A stretch of 17,141 nt of DNA from Pseudomonadota bacterium (GTDB taxonomy: Bacteria > Pseudomonadota > Alphaproteobacteria > Caulobacterales > Caulobacteraceae), in contig JAEXKM010000213.1 in the NCBI GenBank assembly GCA_023445705.1, forward strand, positions 1-17,141. Reading direction: 5' to 3'. Under the pieces are notes generated by a model, which was not told where the DNA came from, searched no databases, and saw only the letters and a list, made by a program, of their open reading frames with translations. Below are positions 1 to 8,127 of the stretch, one piece after another (position 1 is the first letter of the stretch; the number at the start of each line of letters is the position of its first letter). Both the position numbers and the translations under genes were made by a program.

Positions 1-1
1 G

Positions 2-52
2 GGCAAACTGCTGGCCCTGGTGCTGCAGACCCAGATGACCGTGGAATCCTGA
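2..52 (+). CDS. C-terminal end of an unidentified protein (5' truncated by window edge)
   Basis: Sixteen codons are open from the window edge to a TGA at 50-52, ending ...QTQMTVES. Twelve or more of the codons end in G or C, which matches the coding style of the neighbouring genes and supports a real gene tail. Too little is left to recognise a family. A short hairpin follows the stop. The next gene starts about 100 bases later on the same strand, so the two could be cotranscribed, but nothing shows it. Confidence 0.4.
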   Translation, partial: GKLLALVLQTQMTVES

Positions 53-55
53 GGC

Positions 56-74
56 GCGAGCGGACTCGCCTTTC
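56..74 (+). terminator. Weak hairpin after the truncated first gene
   Basis: GCGAG (56-60), loop CGGA, CTCGC (65-69), followed by only TTTC. The stem is perfect but just 5 bp and the T run is short, so a terminator role is only a possibility. Confidence 0.2.
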
Positions 75-156
75 AGGCGGCGCCCCTTGCCAATGTTCAC
101 TTTTCATTCTTTTCTTCTCCATATAGCCAAGGTTGAGCTATCGGGGGGATTACAGG

Positions 157-2967
157 GTGAGGTTGGGGGCGATCCTCGCCGCCGGTCTATGGCTGGCGCT
201 GGGAACGGCCGCGCACGCGGCTGATACGGGCGGGGCTCAGGCCTTGCTCGAAGACCCCGCAATCCGCCGCGGGGTCCTGGCCAACGGCCTTCGCTACGCC
301 ATCAAGAGCAACCCGACCCCTCAGGGCGGCCTGTCGCTGCGCCTGGCCCTTGATGTCGGCAGCATGCTCGAGACCGACCAGGAGCGCGGCGCCGCCCACT
401 TCATCGAACACATGGCCTTTCGCGACACCCGGCGATTTCCCGAGGGCGAGCTCGAGCCGCTTTTCGCGCCGATCGGCGTTGGCTTCGGCCGCGACCAGAA
501 CGCCTTCACCTTTCTGGATGCGACGCTCTATCTGGTGGATCTACCGCACGATGGCCCGAAGGAACGCGCCCTGGCCTTCCGCTGGCTGCGCGACGTCGCC
601 GACGGCATCCGCTTCGACCCGGCCGCTGTCGACCGCGAGCGTCGGGTCGTGCTGGCCGAGCGCGGCGCCCGCCAAGATCCCAACACCCTGATCGCGGAGG
701 CGCTGACCGCGTTCCAGGCGCCGGAGCTCCTCAGCTCCAGGCGCCCGCCGATCGGCGCCCTTCAGACGATCCAGGCGATCAGCGGCCAGAGTCTGGAGGC
801 GTTCTATCGCCGCTGGTACCGCCCCGAACGGGCGATCGTGGTGGTGGTCGGCGACGTACAGGACCTCTCGGCGCTCGAAACGGAGATCGCCGAGGTCTTC
901 GGGGACTGGCGGCCAGCGGGCGAGGCAGGTCAGCCGCCAGCGCTCGCTGGGCCGAACCTGCAACGCGGCCCTGACGCGCTTCTCCTGGCGCGGCCGGCGG
1001 TCAGCCCCAGCATCGCCATCTGCCGCCTGGCGCCGCCGACGCCGAAGCGCGGACGCGGCATGGCCGCTGCACGCCGCCAAGCTTTGCGTGAGGTGTGGGC
1101 GGAGGCCCTTCACGGACGGCTCACGCGCCTGGCCGTGGCTGAACCGACGATCACCCTCGCCGACCCCGAGATCGTCAGCAGCCCCGACGCGACCAAGGTC
1201 TGCGTGAGCGCCATGCTGGCCGGCGAAGATTGGGAGCGCCAGCTCGCAGCGCTGCAAGGCGAGATCCGCAGCTTCTCCGAACGCGACGTGACCGAGGACG
1301 AACTCGGCGCGGCGATCCAGAACGTCCGCAGCGGCCTGCTGGGCTATGTCCAGGCGGGGCTCGCGCCCACGTCGTCAGCGTTCGCCTCGGGGCTCGCCTA
1401 CAGCCTGCTGGGCGGCGAGATCGTCATGGAGCCGCGTGAGGCCATGCGGGTCTTCAACCAGGCGATCGCCGGGCTCGACCCCGGCGGGCTGCGGGCCGCC
1501 TGGAAGGCCGACTGGACAGGCGCGGGACCGCTCATCGCGGTGATCATGCCCAAGCCGCCGCCTCGCGAGGCCGTTCTCGCCGCCTGGGAGCGCAATCAGC
1601 AGACGGAGCTCGCCGCGCAGACGCCCGCCGTAGCCTCTACCGCCCAGTGGGCTTATGGCATGTTCGACGCGCCGGGCGTCGTGACGAAGCGCGAGGCGTT
1701 CGCTGCCCCCGACTTCGTCCGCCTGCGCTTCGCCAACGGCGTGATCCTGAACTTCAAGGAAAGCCAGGCGGCCGCCGGAAAGGCCGAACTGCTGATCGAC
1801 TTCGGCGGCGGTCGCGAGGAACTGGGCCCGCGCCATCTGGACGAAGCGGGGCTGGCGACCGACTTCTTCGCGCTTGGCGGCCTCGGCCGCCACAGCTACG
1901 TCGAACTCGAGTCGATCGTCGGCCAGGAACCCCTTCGCTTCGAACTCGCCGTCGCGGCCCAGAGCTTCGAGCTTTCCACCGACGCCTTCGTCAGCCGGCT
2001 GCAGAACCAGCTCCTGCTGATCGCCACCTTTTTCCGCGACCCGGGCTTCCGCGCCGACCTGGACGGAAAGATCCCAGCGATCGTGGCCGCAGACTATCGG
2101 GCGGTGGACGCCTCGCCCCTCGCGATGGCGCTGGATGCGCTGAGGGCGACGCAGACTCCCGGCGCGACGCTGGCCCGGACGCCGGAAGCTCAAATCTCGG
2201 CGCTGACCTCCCGCGACTTCGCCGCCCTGTTGCGCGGCCCAGTGACGACGGCGCCGATCGAGATCACCCTGGTGGGCGACCTGACAGAGGCCGAAGCCAC
2301 CACATGGGTCGCGCAAAGCTTCGGGACCCTGCCCGCACGGACCCCTCGAACCGGGGCGCGGTCCCGCGCCAATTTTCAACGCTTCCCCGAAGCTACGCCG
2401 GCGCCGATCAGCGTCCGCCACAAGGGCCCAGCTGAGCGGGCGGGGCTGGTCATGGCCTGGCCGACCTTCGTCGGGGCGCCGGAACGGCGACGTGAGGTCG
2501 CGGCGCTGAACCTGCTGGCCGCAATCTTCAACGACTCCGCCCGCCACGCCATCCGCGAGCGCCTGGGCAAGAGCTATGCGCCCGAAGTCACGCTGGCCGC
2601 CGAAGTCGAGCGCGCCGATCAGGGGCATATCCAAGCTCTGGTCGAGAGCGCACCCACCGACCTCCCCGTTGTCCAGGCCGAGCTTCGCGCGGTCGCCGCC
2701 AGTCTGGCGGCAGGCGAGATCACGCCGCAGATGCTGGAGGCGGCTCGCGGGCCCTTAGTGGCGGCCGCCCAGGCAAACCAGACCGATATCGCCTGGATCG
2801 CCGCCTATCTCAGCTATTCGCCGCGCGAACCCGATCGCCCCGGGCGGCTCATCGAAGCCCCACGGATGCTGGCCTCGCTTTCACTCGACGAGGTCAAGCG
2901 CGCCGCCGCCACCTGGCTCACGGCGCCGCCGATCATTGTCACCGCCATTCCGGAGACCACGAAATGA
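157..2967 (+). CDS. Exported M16 family zinc metallopeptidase (two-half, PqqL-like)
   Basis: A 936-residue zinc peptidase of the M16 (pitrilysin/insulinase) family, probably periplasmic, which would degrade peptides or small proteins. The N-terminus MRLGAILAAGLWLALGTAAHA is a Sec-type signal peptide with cleavage likely after AHA. The inverted zinc motif HFIEH lies at residues 81-85 (H81, E84 catalytic, H85), and the third ligand is probably E168 in VVLAERG. The length matches full two-half M16 proteins such as E. coli PqqL (about 930 aa). The C-terminal half keeps the family's conserved R...GKSY element (RERLGKSYAPEV) but no second HxxEH, as is usual. I chose GTG at 157 because GGGGGGA at 143-149 gives a well-spaced ribosome site and the signal peptide then starts correctly; a TTG at 133 is possible but has no such site. 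The stop overlaps the next start (ATGA), so the TPR protein is coexpressed. The substrate is unknown. Confidence 0.9.
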   Translation: MRLGAILAAGLWLALGTAAHAADTGGAQALLEDPAIRRGVLANGLRYAIKSNPTPQGGLSLRLALDVGSMLETDQERGAAHFIEHMAFRDTRRFPEGELEPLFAPIGVGFGRDQNAFTFLDATLYLVDLPHDGPKERALAFRWLRDVADGIRFDPAAVDRERRVVLAERGARQDPNTLIAEALTAFQAPELLSSRRPPIGALQTIQAISGQSLEAFYRRWYRPERAIVVVVGDVQDLSALETEIAEVFGDWRPAGEAGQPPALAGPNLQRGPDALLLARPAVSPSIAICRLAPPTPKRGRGMAAARRQALREVWAEALHGRLTRLAVAEPTITLADPEIVSSPDATKVCVSAMLAGEDWERQLAALQGEIRSFSERDVTEDELGAAIQNVRSGLLGYVQAGLAPTSSAFASGLAYSLLGGEIVMEPREAMRVFNQAIAGLDPGGLRAAWKADWTGAGPLIAVIMPKPPPREAVLAAWERNQQTELAAQTPAVASTAQWAYGMFDAPGVVTKREAFAAPDFVRLRFANGVILNFKESQAAAGKAELLIDFGGGREELGPRHLDEAGLATDFFALGGLGRHSYVELESIVGQEPLRFELAVAAQSFELSTDAFVSRLQNQLLLIATFFRDPGFRADLDGKIPAIVAADYRAVDASPLAMALDALRATQTPGATLARTPEAQISALTSRDFAALLRGPVTTAPIEITLVGDLTEAEATTWVAQSFGTLPARTPRTGARSRANFQRFPEATPAPISVRHKGPAERAGLVMAWPTFVGAPERRREVAALNLLAAIFNDSARHAIRERLGKSYAPEVTLAAEVERADQGHIQALVESAPTDLPVVQAELRAVAASLAAGEITPQMLEAARGPLVAAAQANQTDIAWIAAYLSYSPREPDRPGRLIEAPRMLASLSLDEVKRAAATWLTAPPIIVTAIPETTK

Positions 2968-4364
2968 AGTTTCGCCTGCCCTTGTGCCTGGCGCTGGCCT
3001 TGGCCTGCGCCACCCCCGCCCTCGCCTTGTCGCCAGATGTCGAGCGCGCCAACGCCCTGCTGGACGCCGGCAAGGTTCAGGAGGCGGTCAGCGCCTTGGA
3101 GACCGCGATCGCCCGCGACCAGAACGACGTCGAAGCCCTGATCGCTCTAAGTCGGATATACACCGATGCGGAGATGCCTCAGGCCGCCCTGGCCCAGGCC
3201 GAGGCGGCCGTGCGCGCGGCGCCCGAGAACAGCGATGCGCTGCTCCTTCGCGCCATGGCCTACTACGACGTAGGTGAGCGGAAGAAAGCCAGGGCTGATC
3301 TCGAGGCGGTTCTCGCCAGGGGTCCCAATGCGCCGGCGCTTCTTCAACGAGGCCTCCTGAACTCGGTGGAGGGCGACAAGGTGGCCGGGCTGGCCGATCT
3401 CCGGGCAGCCTACGCACTGGATCCGTCGGAGCCCGCATATCCCTACATGATTGGCATCGCACTCAATGATCTCGATCGACCGGAAGAAGCGCTCGCAACC
3501 TTCGAAATGGCGCTTTCCATCAGTCCCGGCAACGAGGAAATCGGACGCGAACGCGCCGCGACGCTCTACCGCCTCGAACGCTTCCAAGAGTCCGTGGACG
3601 CCTACAAGACCCTGTTGAAGTCGCATCCGGACCAGAACGGGATCCGCGTCGCCTTGGCGTCCGCCTATCAGGCCGCCGGCGATAACGATCGTGCGCTGGC
3701 CGGCTACACCGAAGTCACCCGGCGCGATCCCACGTCGATGATCGCCTGGTGGAACCGCGCGGAAATCCTGGCCGCCACAGGCAAGACGAAAGAAGCACTA
3801 AAGAGCTATGACCGCGCGGTGTCGTTGGATCCCGCGAACGCCGAACTCGTCGCCGGCCGCGGCCTTACCCGTTACGACGCCGGCGACACCGGACAGGCGC
3901 TGGCCGACCTCAACGCCGCGATAAAGATCGACCCGAAGTCGGCGATGGCCTTGGCGTATAGGGGACACGTGCTCTCTGGAGAGGGTCAGCACGAAAAGGC
4001 GATCTCCGACTACGACGCATCCATCGCAATCGATCCAGGGAACGCGTTTGCGCTGGTGAGCAGGGCCGAATCTCAATTCGAACTGGGCAAAAACGATCGC
4101 GCCCTGCGTGATTTGGCCGAGGCGATCAAGATCGCGCCCCAGTCAGGCCTTTACCGATTCCAGGGGCAGATCTATGCGACCCTCGGCGACCACATCTCCG
4201 CAACCGAAGCCTTCGACCAGGCAATCAAGCTCGATCCGCAAGACGCCCAGGCTCTGCTTCGCCGCTCACGCTCGAAACTCGAACTCGGTGACAAGGCGGG
4301 CGCCGACCTGGACCGCGCCCAAGCCCTGAAACTCAACCCGAAGGTGGAGGCGCAAACCGCCTAG
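2964..4364 (+). CDS. Exported tetratricopeptide-repeat (TPR) protein
   Basis: A 466-residue protein with signal peptide MKFRLPLCLALALACATPALA, then about thirteen consecutive 33-34-residue TPR units filling residues 25-460. The units show the expected small residues and the closing pattern D-P-x-[NS/D] (for example SLDPAN, KIDPKS, AIDPGN, KLDPQD). The later units (from about residue 230) are nearer the TPR consensus than the early ones. It has no catalytic domain, and no lipobox cysteine is obvious at the cleavage site (ALA-LS), so it is probably a soluble periplasmic scaffold. ATG overlaps the protease stop by four bases, so the two are translationally coupled and probably act together, for instance by presenting or sensing substrates. 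That partnership is an inference. The gene ends 8 bp from a convergent gene. Confidence 0.9.
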   Translation: MKFRLPLCLALALACATPALALSPDVERANALLDAGKVQEAVSALETAIARDQNDVEALIALSRIYTDAEMPQAALAQAEAAVRAAPENSDALLLRAMAYYDVGERKKARADLEAVLARGPNAPALLQRGLLNSVEGDKVAGLADLRAAYALDPSEPAYPYMIGIALNDLDRPEEALATFEMALSISPGNEEIGRERAATLYRLERFQESVDAYKTLLKSHPDQNGIRVALASAYQAAGDNDRALAGYTEVTRRDPTSMIAWWNRAEILAATGKTKEALKSYDRAVSLDPANAELVAGRGLTRYDAGDTGQALADLNAAIKIDPKSAMALAYRGHVLSGEGQHEKAISDYDASIAIDPGNAFALVSRAESQFELGKNDRALRDLAEAIKIAPQSGLYRFQGQIYATLGDHISATEAFDQAIKLDPQDAQALLRRSRSKLELGDKAGADLDRAQALKLNPKVEAQTA

Positions 4365-4372
4365 AACGAGGC

Positions 4373-5359
4373 CTAGCCGACGCCGATGTCCGCAGGATTG
4401 GTCGGGTTGCGCAGCGCCTCCCCGCGGACATAGCGGCCCAGATTGTCGAGGAAGAGCTCATCGCCGCGGGGCCCGGTGAGCTCGCCGCGGTTGGAGGCAT
4501 GGGGCGTCACCCGCACCTTGGGATGATCCCAGAACCAGGCGTCCGCAGGCAGGGGCTCAGTCTTGAAGACATCGAGCACCGCGTGGGCCGGGCGATCCTC
4601 GTCCAGGGCGGCGCGAAGGGCGTCTTCGTCCACGAGGCCGCCGCGGCCGATATTGACCAGGATCGCACCTGGCTTCATCGCCGCGAAGAAGCGGGCGTTG
4701 GCAATGTCGCGGGTCTCATCGTTCAGGGCGCAGGCCAGCACGACGACATCGGCGTCCGGCAGCCGGCTGGGCAGGTCGGCGAGGGTGCTGACGCTGTCGG
4801 CCAGGCCCTCGGCCGAGGTCGAGCGGCGCACCGCCTCCACATGGGCTCCGAACGCCTTGGCTCGCTTGGCGATCTCCTGGCCGATGTGGCCGAAGCCGAT
4901 CACCAGCCAGCGGGTCTGCCCCACCTCGCGGAAGTTCACCGGTGTCCATTCGTGGGCGGCCTGATGGCCGGCCTGGGCGGCGATCGGATGCAGCAGGCTG
5001 AGCGCGTGGATCGTCACGTACTCGGCGATGGCTGGCGCCTGGGCGCTGGAATTGGTGACCGTCAGCCCCGCCCGCGCCAGCGGTTTGAACATCGGGTTTT
5101 CGACGCCTGCGAAGGCGGTCTGCACCCAGCGCGCCGTGGTCGATTCCGCCAGACGGGTGAAATAGCCGCCGCCCCGCTTGCCAAAGGCGTCGACGGTCAG
5201 CCACCAGACCTCGGCGGCCAGCGAGGCCGGATCGACCGCATGGCCGTCCCTGGTCAATGCGCCATCCGGTTCGGCGATCAGGACCTCCAGGTTCGGAGCA
5301 ACGGTGGGCAGGCGGTCGGCGATCCGCTCGTAAGCAGCGCGAGTGAACAGGGCTTGCAT
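4373..5359 (-). CDS. D-isomer-specific 2-hydroxyacid dehydrogenase (GhrA-like)
   Basis: A 328-residue cytoplasmic NAD(P)H-dependent reductase of 2-keto acids to D-2-hydroxyacids. The Rossmann motif GFGHIG is at 155-160. The catalytic residues are R239 in NIGRGGLVDE, E268 in DVFKTEPLP and H287 in TPHAS, the R-E-H set of the family. The length and the DVFxxEPLP...W.HP pattern fit the glyoxylate/hydroxypyruvate reductase A-like branch, but the substrate cannot be fixed from sequence and other 2-keto acids are possible. I start at ATG 5359 rather than at a TTG 15 codons upstream, because family members begin near this point; neither start has a strong ribosome site. It diverges from the MarR-GNAT gene with about 110 bases between the starts, so it could share that regulator. 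The gene is convergent with the TPR gene. Confidence 0.88.
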   Translation of the reverse strand: MQALFTRAAYERIADRLPTVAPNLEVLIAEPDGALTRDGHAVDPASLAAEVWWLTVDAFGKRGGGYFTRLAESTTARWVQTAFAGVENPMFKPLARAGLTVTNSSAQAPAIAEYVTIHALSLLHPIAAQAGHQAAHEWTPVNFREVGQTRWLVIGFGHIGQEIAKRAKAFGAHVEAVRRSTSAEGLADSVSTLADLPSRLPDADVVVLACALNDETRDIANARFFAAMKPGAILVNIGRGGLVDEDALRAALDEDRPAHAVLDVFKTEPLPADAWFWDHPKVRVTPHASNRGELTGPRGDELFLDNLGRYVRGEALRNPTNPADIGVG

Positions 5360-5412
5360 GGCGGGCGACTGTAGAGCCACGGCCGGTCGTGGCAATCCTC
5401 GCAACGCCGGCT

Positions 5413-5437
5413 AATTATTTGACTCCGGCAACTATAT
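5413..5437. promoter_or_regulatory. Candidate MarR-type operator/promoter region
   Basis: An AT-rich patch in otherwise GC-rich DNA holds an imperfect dyad: AATTATTTG, 7-nt spacer, CAACTATAT (6 of 9 positions pair, including the inner TTG/CAA). The spacing and TTG-N7-CAA core resemble operators bound by MarR-family dimers. TATATG at 5433-5438 could serve as a -10 element about 30 bases before the MarR-GNAT start, so binding here would block that promoter. Autoregulation is an inference from this overlap. Control of the divergent dehydrogenase is also possible. Confidence 0.35.
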
Positions 5438-5468
5438 GATTGAAGCCTCCCGGTTGGGAGACATCGCC

Positions 5469-6386
5469 ATGCCTGACACCGTCGCCGCCGTTCGACGCTT
5501 CAACCGCTTCTATACCCGCGCCATAGGCGCGCTCGACGCAGCCCACCTGGGATCGCCCTACAGCCTGGCTGAGATGCGGGTGCTTCACGAAATCGCCCAG
5601 GCCGCAGACGGCGTCACCCACAAGGCGCTGCTGGCGCTGACCGACCTCGATCCCGGCTATCTGAGCCGGATCGTCAAGCGTTTCGAGCGCGAGGGGCTGG
5701 TCGAGCGCCACGCCAGCCCCACCGACGCGCGTAGCCGCCCAACACGCCTGACGTCCGAGGGGGCGAAGACCTACGGCGCCTGGCGCGCCGTCGCTGAAGG
5801 CGCCGTCGAGGACTTGGTGGGGCCGCTGAGCCCCGTGCAGAAGACCGAGCTCACCGCCGCCATGGCGCAAGTGGAGGCCTTGCTGGGCGGCGGCGGGGAC
5901 GGCGAGGTGATCCTGCGGGATCCGCTGCCGGGCGATCTGGGCTGGGTCGTCAGCCGTCATGGCGCGCTCTACGCCCGCGAACAGGGCTGGGACCTGCGGT
6001 TCGAGGCGCTGGTGGCCGGCATTGTCGCCGATTTCGTCCGCGACTTCGATCCGGCCCGCGAGCGGTGCTGGATCGCCGAGCGCGGGGGCGAACGGCTCGG
6101 CTCGATCTTCTTGGTGAAGGGCGCGCGGCCAGGCCAGGCCAAGCTACGCCTTCTGCTGCTGGAGCCAGCCGCCCGTGGCCTCGGGCTGGGCAAGCGCCTG
6201 GTTGAGGCGTGCATCGCCTTCGCTCGCGCGGCCGGCTACGACGAACTCACCCTCTGGACCCAGAGCCAACTCAAGGCCGCCCGGCGCATCTATGCCGGCG
6301 CCGGCTTCCAACTGACGGCCACCAGCCCCAACGAGGCGCTCGCCCCAGGCCTCGTCGACGAAACCTGGACGCTGAAGCTTTCCTGA
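5469..6386 (+). CDS. MarR-family regulator fused to a GNAT acetyltransferase domain
   Basis: A 305-residue two-domain protein. Residues 1-140 form a MarR winged helix: FNRFYTRAIG dimerisation helix, MRVLHEIA, then LDPGYLSRIVKRFEREGLV as recognition helix and DARSRPTRLTSEG as the wing. Residues 147-305 are a GNAT fold with acetyl-CoA loop RGLGLG at 236-241 (the R/QxxGxG/A signature) and the usual C-terminal RRIYAGAGF. The fusion is a known architecture in proteobacteria; the acetyl acceptor is generally unknown. ATG 5469 is preferred over ATG 5436 because TTGGGAG lies 8 bases upstream and the N-terminus then matches the family (MPDTVAAVRRFNRFYTR). The upstream ATG overlaps the putative promoter. 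A sulfatase gene follows 35 bases later and is probably cotranscribed. It likely represses its own promoter through the dyad at 5413-5437. Confidence 0.9.
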   Translation: MPDTVAAVRRFNRFYTRAIGALDAAHLGSPYSLAEMRVLHEIAQAADGVTHKALLALTDLDPGYLSRIVKRFEREGLVERHASPTDARSRPTRLTSEGAKTYGAWRAVAEGAVEDLVGPLSPVQKTELTAAMAQVEALLGGGGDGEVILRDPLPGDLGWVVSRHGALYAREQGWDLRFEALVAGIVADFVRDFDPARERCWIAERGGERLGSIFLVKGARPGQAKLRLLLLEPAARGLGLGKRLVEACIAFARAAGYDELTLWTQSQLKAARRIYAGAGFQLTATSPNEALAPGLVDETWTLKLS

Positions 6387-6421
6387 GTGACAGCGGCCCA
6401 GCCGCGGTCAATGCTGCGCCC

Positions 6422-7690
6422 ATGCGCAAACCCAGTTTCATCGTGATCCTCGCCGACGACCTCGGCTATGGCGACCTTGGATGCGACGGCGGCAAGGTGA
6501 TCCGCACCCCGCATCTCGACCAGATGGCTGAGGAGGGAGTCCGGCTCACCGACTTCTACGCCTCGGCCAACGTCTGCACCCCCTCGCGCGCGGGCCTGCT
6601 TACCGGCCAGTTCGCGATCCGCAACGGCCTGGCCCACGAGGTTTTGCAGCCGGCCGACACCAAGGGCCTGCCGCCGGACGCGCTGACCATTCCCAAAGCT
6701 CTCGGCGAGGATTACGCCAGCGCCCTGATCGGCAAGTGGCACCTGGGGCATGCGGCGCCGCATTGGCCGCCGATGGCCTATGGCTTCGACCGCTTCTATG
6801 GCCTGCCCTACAGCCACGACATGAAGCCGCTGGCGCTTTACGACAACGCCACCACGCCGATGACCGAGAGCAAGGCCGACTTCGCCAAGCTCACTGAATG
6901 GTTCTTCGGCCAGACCATCGCGTTCGTCGAGCAGCATCGCGAGCAGCCGTTCTTCGTGCTGCTGGCGCTGACCGCCCCGCATGTGCCGCTGAAGCCCAAC
7001 CCGGACGACCTGACCGGCTCGCCCGGCGGCGCCTATGGCGAGGTGGTTGAGGAAATCGATCTCAATGTCGGCCGGCTGCTTGAGCGGCTGAAGGCCCTGG
7101 GCCTCGACGAAGACACCATGGTCGTCTTCACCTCGGACAACGGGCCCTGGTTCGAGGGCTCGTCCGGCCCGTTCCGCGACCGCAAGGGCGGGTCGGCTTG
7201 GGACGGCGGCTTCCGGGTGCCGTTCATCGCCCGCCGGCCGGGCGCGCTGCCCGCGGGCCACGTCAGCCCGGCCTTGGCCAGCAATCTCGACCTGTTGCCC
7301 ACCCTGCTCGCCATGGCGGGCAAGCCGGCGGTGAGCGACCGCGAACTGGACGGGAAGGATATCTCGGCGGTGCTCGGCGGCGGGCAGGAGTCGCCGCACG
7401 AAGAGATCGTGCTCTTCGACAACGAAAAGGTCGCGGCCGTCCGTACGCCGCGCTGGAAGTATGTCGCCAGGTCCTACTACCGAACCTACGACATCGCCCT
7501 CGATCGCTATCCGCTGCTATTCGACATGGATGTCGATCCGGGCGAGAACTACAGCGTGGCGCTCAATTTCCCGGATGCGGCGGCGGACATGCGCGCACGG
7601 CTGGAGCGGGCCCGCACGAAGTACGAGCCACTCGCCGCGGCGTTTCCGCCCCACGTCGCGCCGGCCTCGGCGGCCGACCACCCGGACTAA
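6422..7690 (+). CDS. Type I sulfatase (formylglycine-dependent), probably cytoplasmic
   Basis: A 422-residue alkaline-phosphatase-superfamily hydrolase of sulfate esters. The formylglycine motif C-T-P-S-R is at 52-56 with C52 as the residue to be oxidised. Metal ligands are D12-D13 in ILADDLGYGD and D239-N240 in TSDNG. GKWHLG at 104-109 supplies K105 and H107, and TAPHVPL supplies H187. The Cys-type motif needs a formylglycine-generating enzyme, which is not encoded here. The protein begins directly with MRKPSFIVILADD, with no signal peptide, whereas many bacterial sulfatases are exported. An upstream extension would run inside the preceding gene, so a cytosolic location seems real. No strong ribosome site precedes the ATG, which suggests dependence on readthrough translation from the MarR-GNAT gene 35 bases upstream. 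The substrate is unknown; arylsulfatase and choline- or sugar-sulfatase roles are all open. Confidence 0.9.
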   Translation: MRKPSFIVILADDLGYGDLGCDGGKVIRTPHLDQMAEEGVRLTDFYASANVCTPSRAGLLTGQFAIRNGLAHEVLQPADTKGLPPDALTIPKALGEDYASALIGKWHLGHAAPHWPPMAYGFDRFYGLPYSHDMKPLALYDNATTPMTESKADFAKLTEWFFGQTIAFVEQHREQPFFVLLALTAPHVPLKPNPDDLTGSPGGAYGEVVEEIDLNVGRLLERLKALGLDEDTMVVFTSDNGPWFEGSSGPFRDRKGGSAWDGGFRVPFIARRPGALPAGHVSPALASNLDLLPTLLAMAGKPAVSDRELDGKDISAVLGGGQESPHEEIVLFDNEKVAAVRTPRWKYVARSYYRTYDIALDRYPLLFDMDVDPGENYSVALNFPDAAADMRARLERARTKYEPLAAAFPPHVAPASAADHPD

Positions 7691-7696
7691 GGAGTC

Positions 7697-8026
7697 TTAC
7701 TTGCGCCGCTGCTTGCGGGCTGCATAGCGAGCGTCGCGCGCTTCTTTCTGCTTCTGGCGCAGCTCCAGCTCGGCGGTCTCGGCGTTGAAAGCTTCGATCT
7801 CACGGCGCAGAGCGTCGGCCTCGGCCGCGACCCGGCGCTTCTCGGCGCGCTCGATCTCACGCTTCGCGCGGATCTCTGCGAGTTGGGCTGCTTTGACGGA
7901 TGCGCGGTCCGTACCAGGCTCGGCCGTGACGGTGGGCTTCGCCTTCATCTTGGCCAGAAGGGCCTTCTTCGCCTCGAGGGAGGTGGACGCGCGGTCTTGG
8001 AAACTGTTGTTCTTAAGGTCTCTCAT
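7697..8026 (-). CDS. DUF6481-type small charged helical protein
   Basis: A 109-residue, highly charged, almost wholly helical protein. Residues 55-109 are rich in alternating K/R/E/A and would form a long single helix or coiled coil, ending in a basic tail RYAARKQRRK. The opening LKNNSFQDR, the EAKKALLAKMKAK segment and the RDARYAARK ending are what I know from DUF6481 proteins of alphaproteobacteria, whose function is undefined. ATG 8026 has GGGGA seven bases upstream, better than a TTG ten codons earlier. It lies about 100 bases downstream of leuB on the same strand and may be read from leuB or from its own promoter. Its stop is only 6 bp from the convergent sulfatase stop. The basic tail could bind nucleic acid, but that is a guess. 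Confidence 0.75.
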   Translation of the reverse strand: MRDLKNNSFQDRASTSLEAKKALLAKMKAKPTVTAEPGTDRASVKAAQLAEIRAKREIERAEKRRVAAEADALRREIEAFNAETAELELRQKQKEARDARYAARKQRRK

Positions 8027-8054
8027 GCGGGCGTCCCCATGTCCTATCCCGCGC

Positions 8055-8104
8055 AAAAATGCAATCGGGAGATGCTGCGTTTGTTCGCCGCGCCTCCCGT
8101 TTTT
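8055..8104. terminator. Candidate hairpin between leuB and the DUF6481 gene
   Basis: CGGGAG (8066-8071) pairs with CTCCCG (8094-8099) around a 22-nt loop. T runs lie on both sides: TTTTT at 8100-8104 on the plus strand, and five A at 8055-8059, which read as T downstream of leuB on the minus strand. The long loop and the 6-base offset of the minus-strand T run make it a weak terminator. If real, it would attenuate leuB transcripts before the DUF6481 gene. Confidence 0.3.
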
Positions 8105-8127
8105 GTCCGACGTGTTGCAGGACGCCG

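Noticed and set aside
96..127. TTCACT/TATAGC as a promoter for the M16 gene
   Set aside because: The spacer is 20 nt and both hexamers are poor; the region is simply pyrimidine-rich.
1375..2634. 419-codon minus-strand ORF inside the M16 protease gene
   Set aside because: It is a shadow frame of a high-GC gene: low-complexity Arg/Gly/Ala-rich translation with no domain, while the plus strand carries the HxxEH protease.
4348..4362. AGGCG-CAAAC-CGCCT hairpin at the end of the TPR gene as terminator
   Set aside because: The stem is only 5 bp, it runs into the stop codon and no T run follows.
6290..7399. 369-codon minus-strand ORF across the sulfatase
   Set aside because: It is antisense to a gene with all sulfatase motifs; the translation has no recognisable domain.
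7685..7696. GACT-AAGG-AGTC dyad between the sulfatase and DUF6481 stops as terminator
   Set aside because: A 4-bp stem without a T run is expected by chance.
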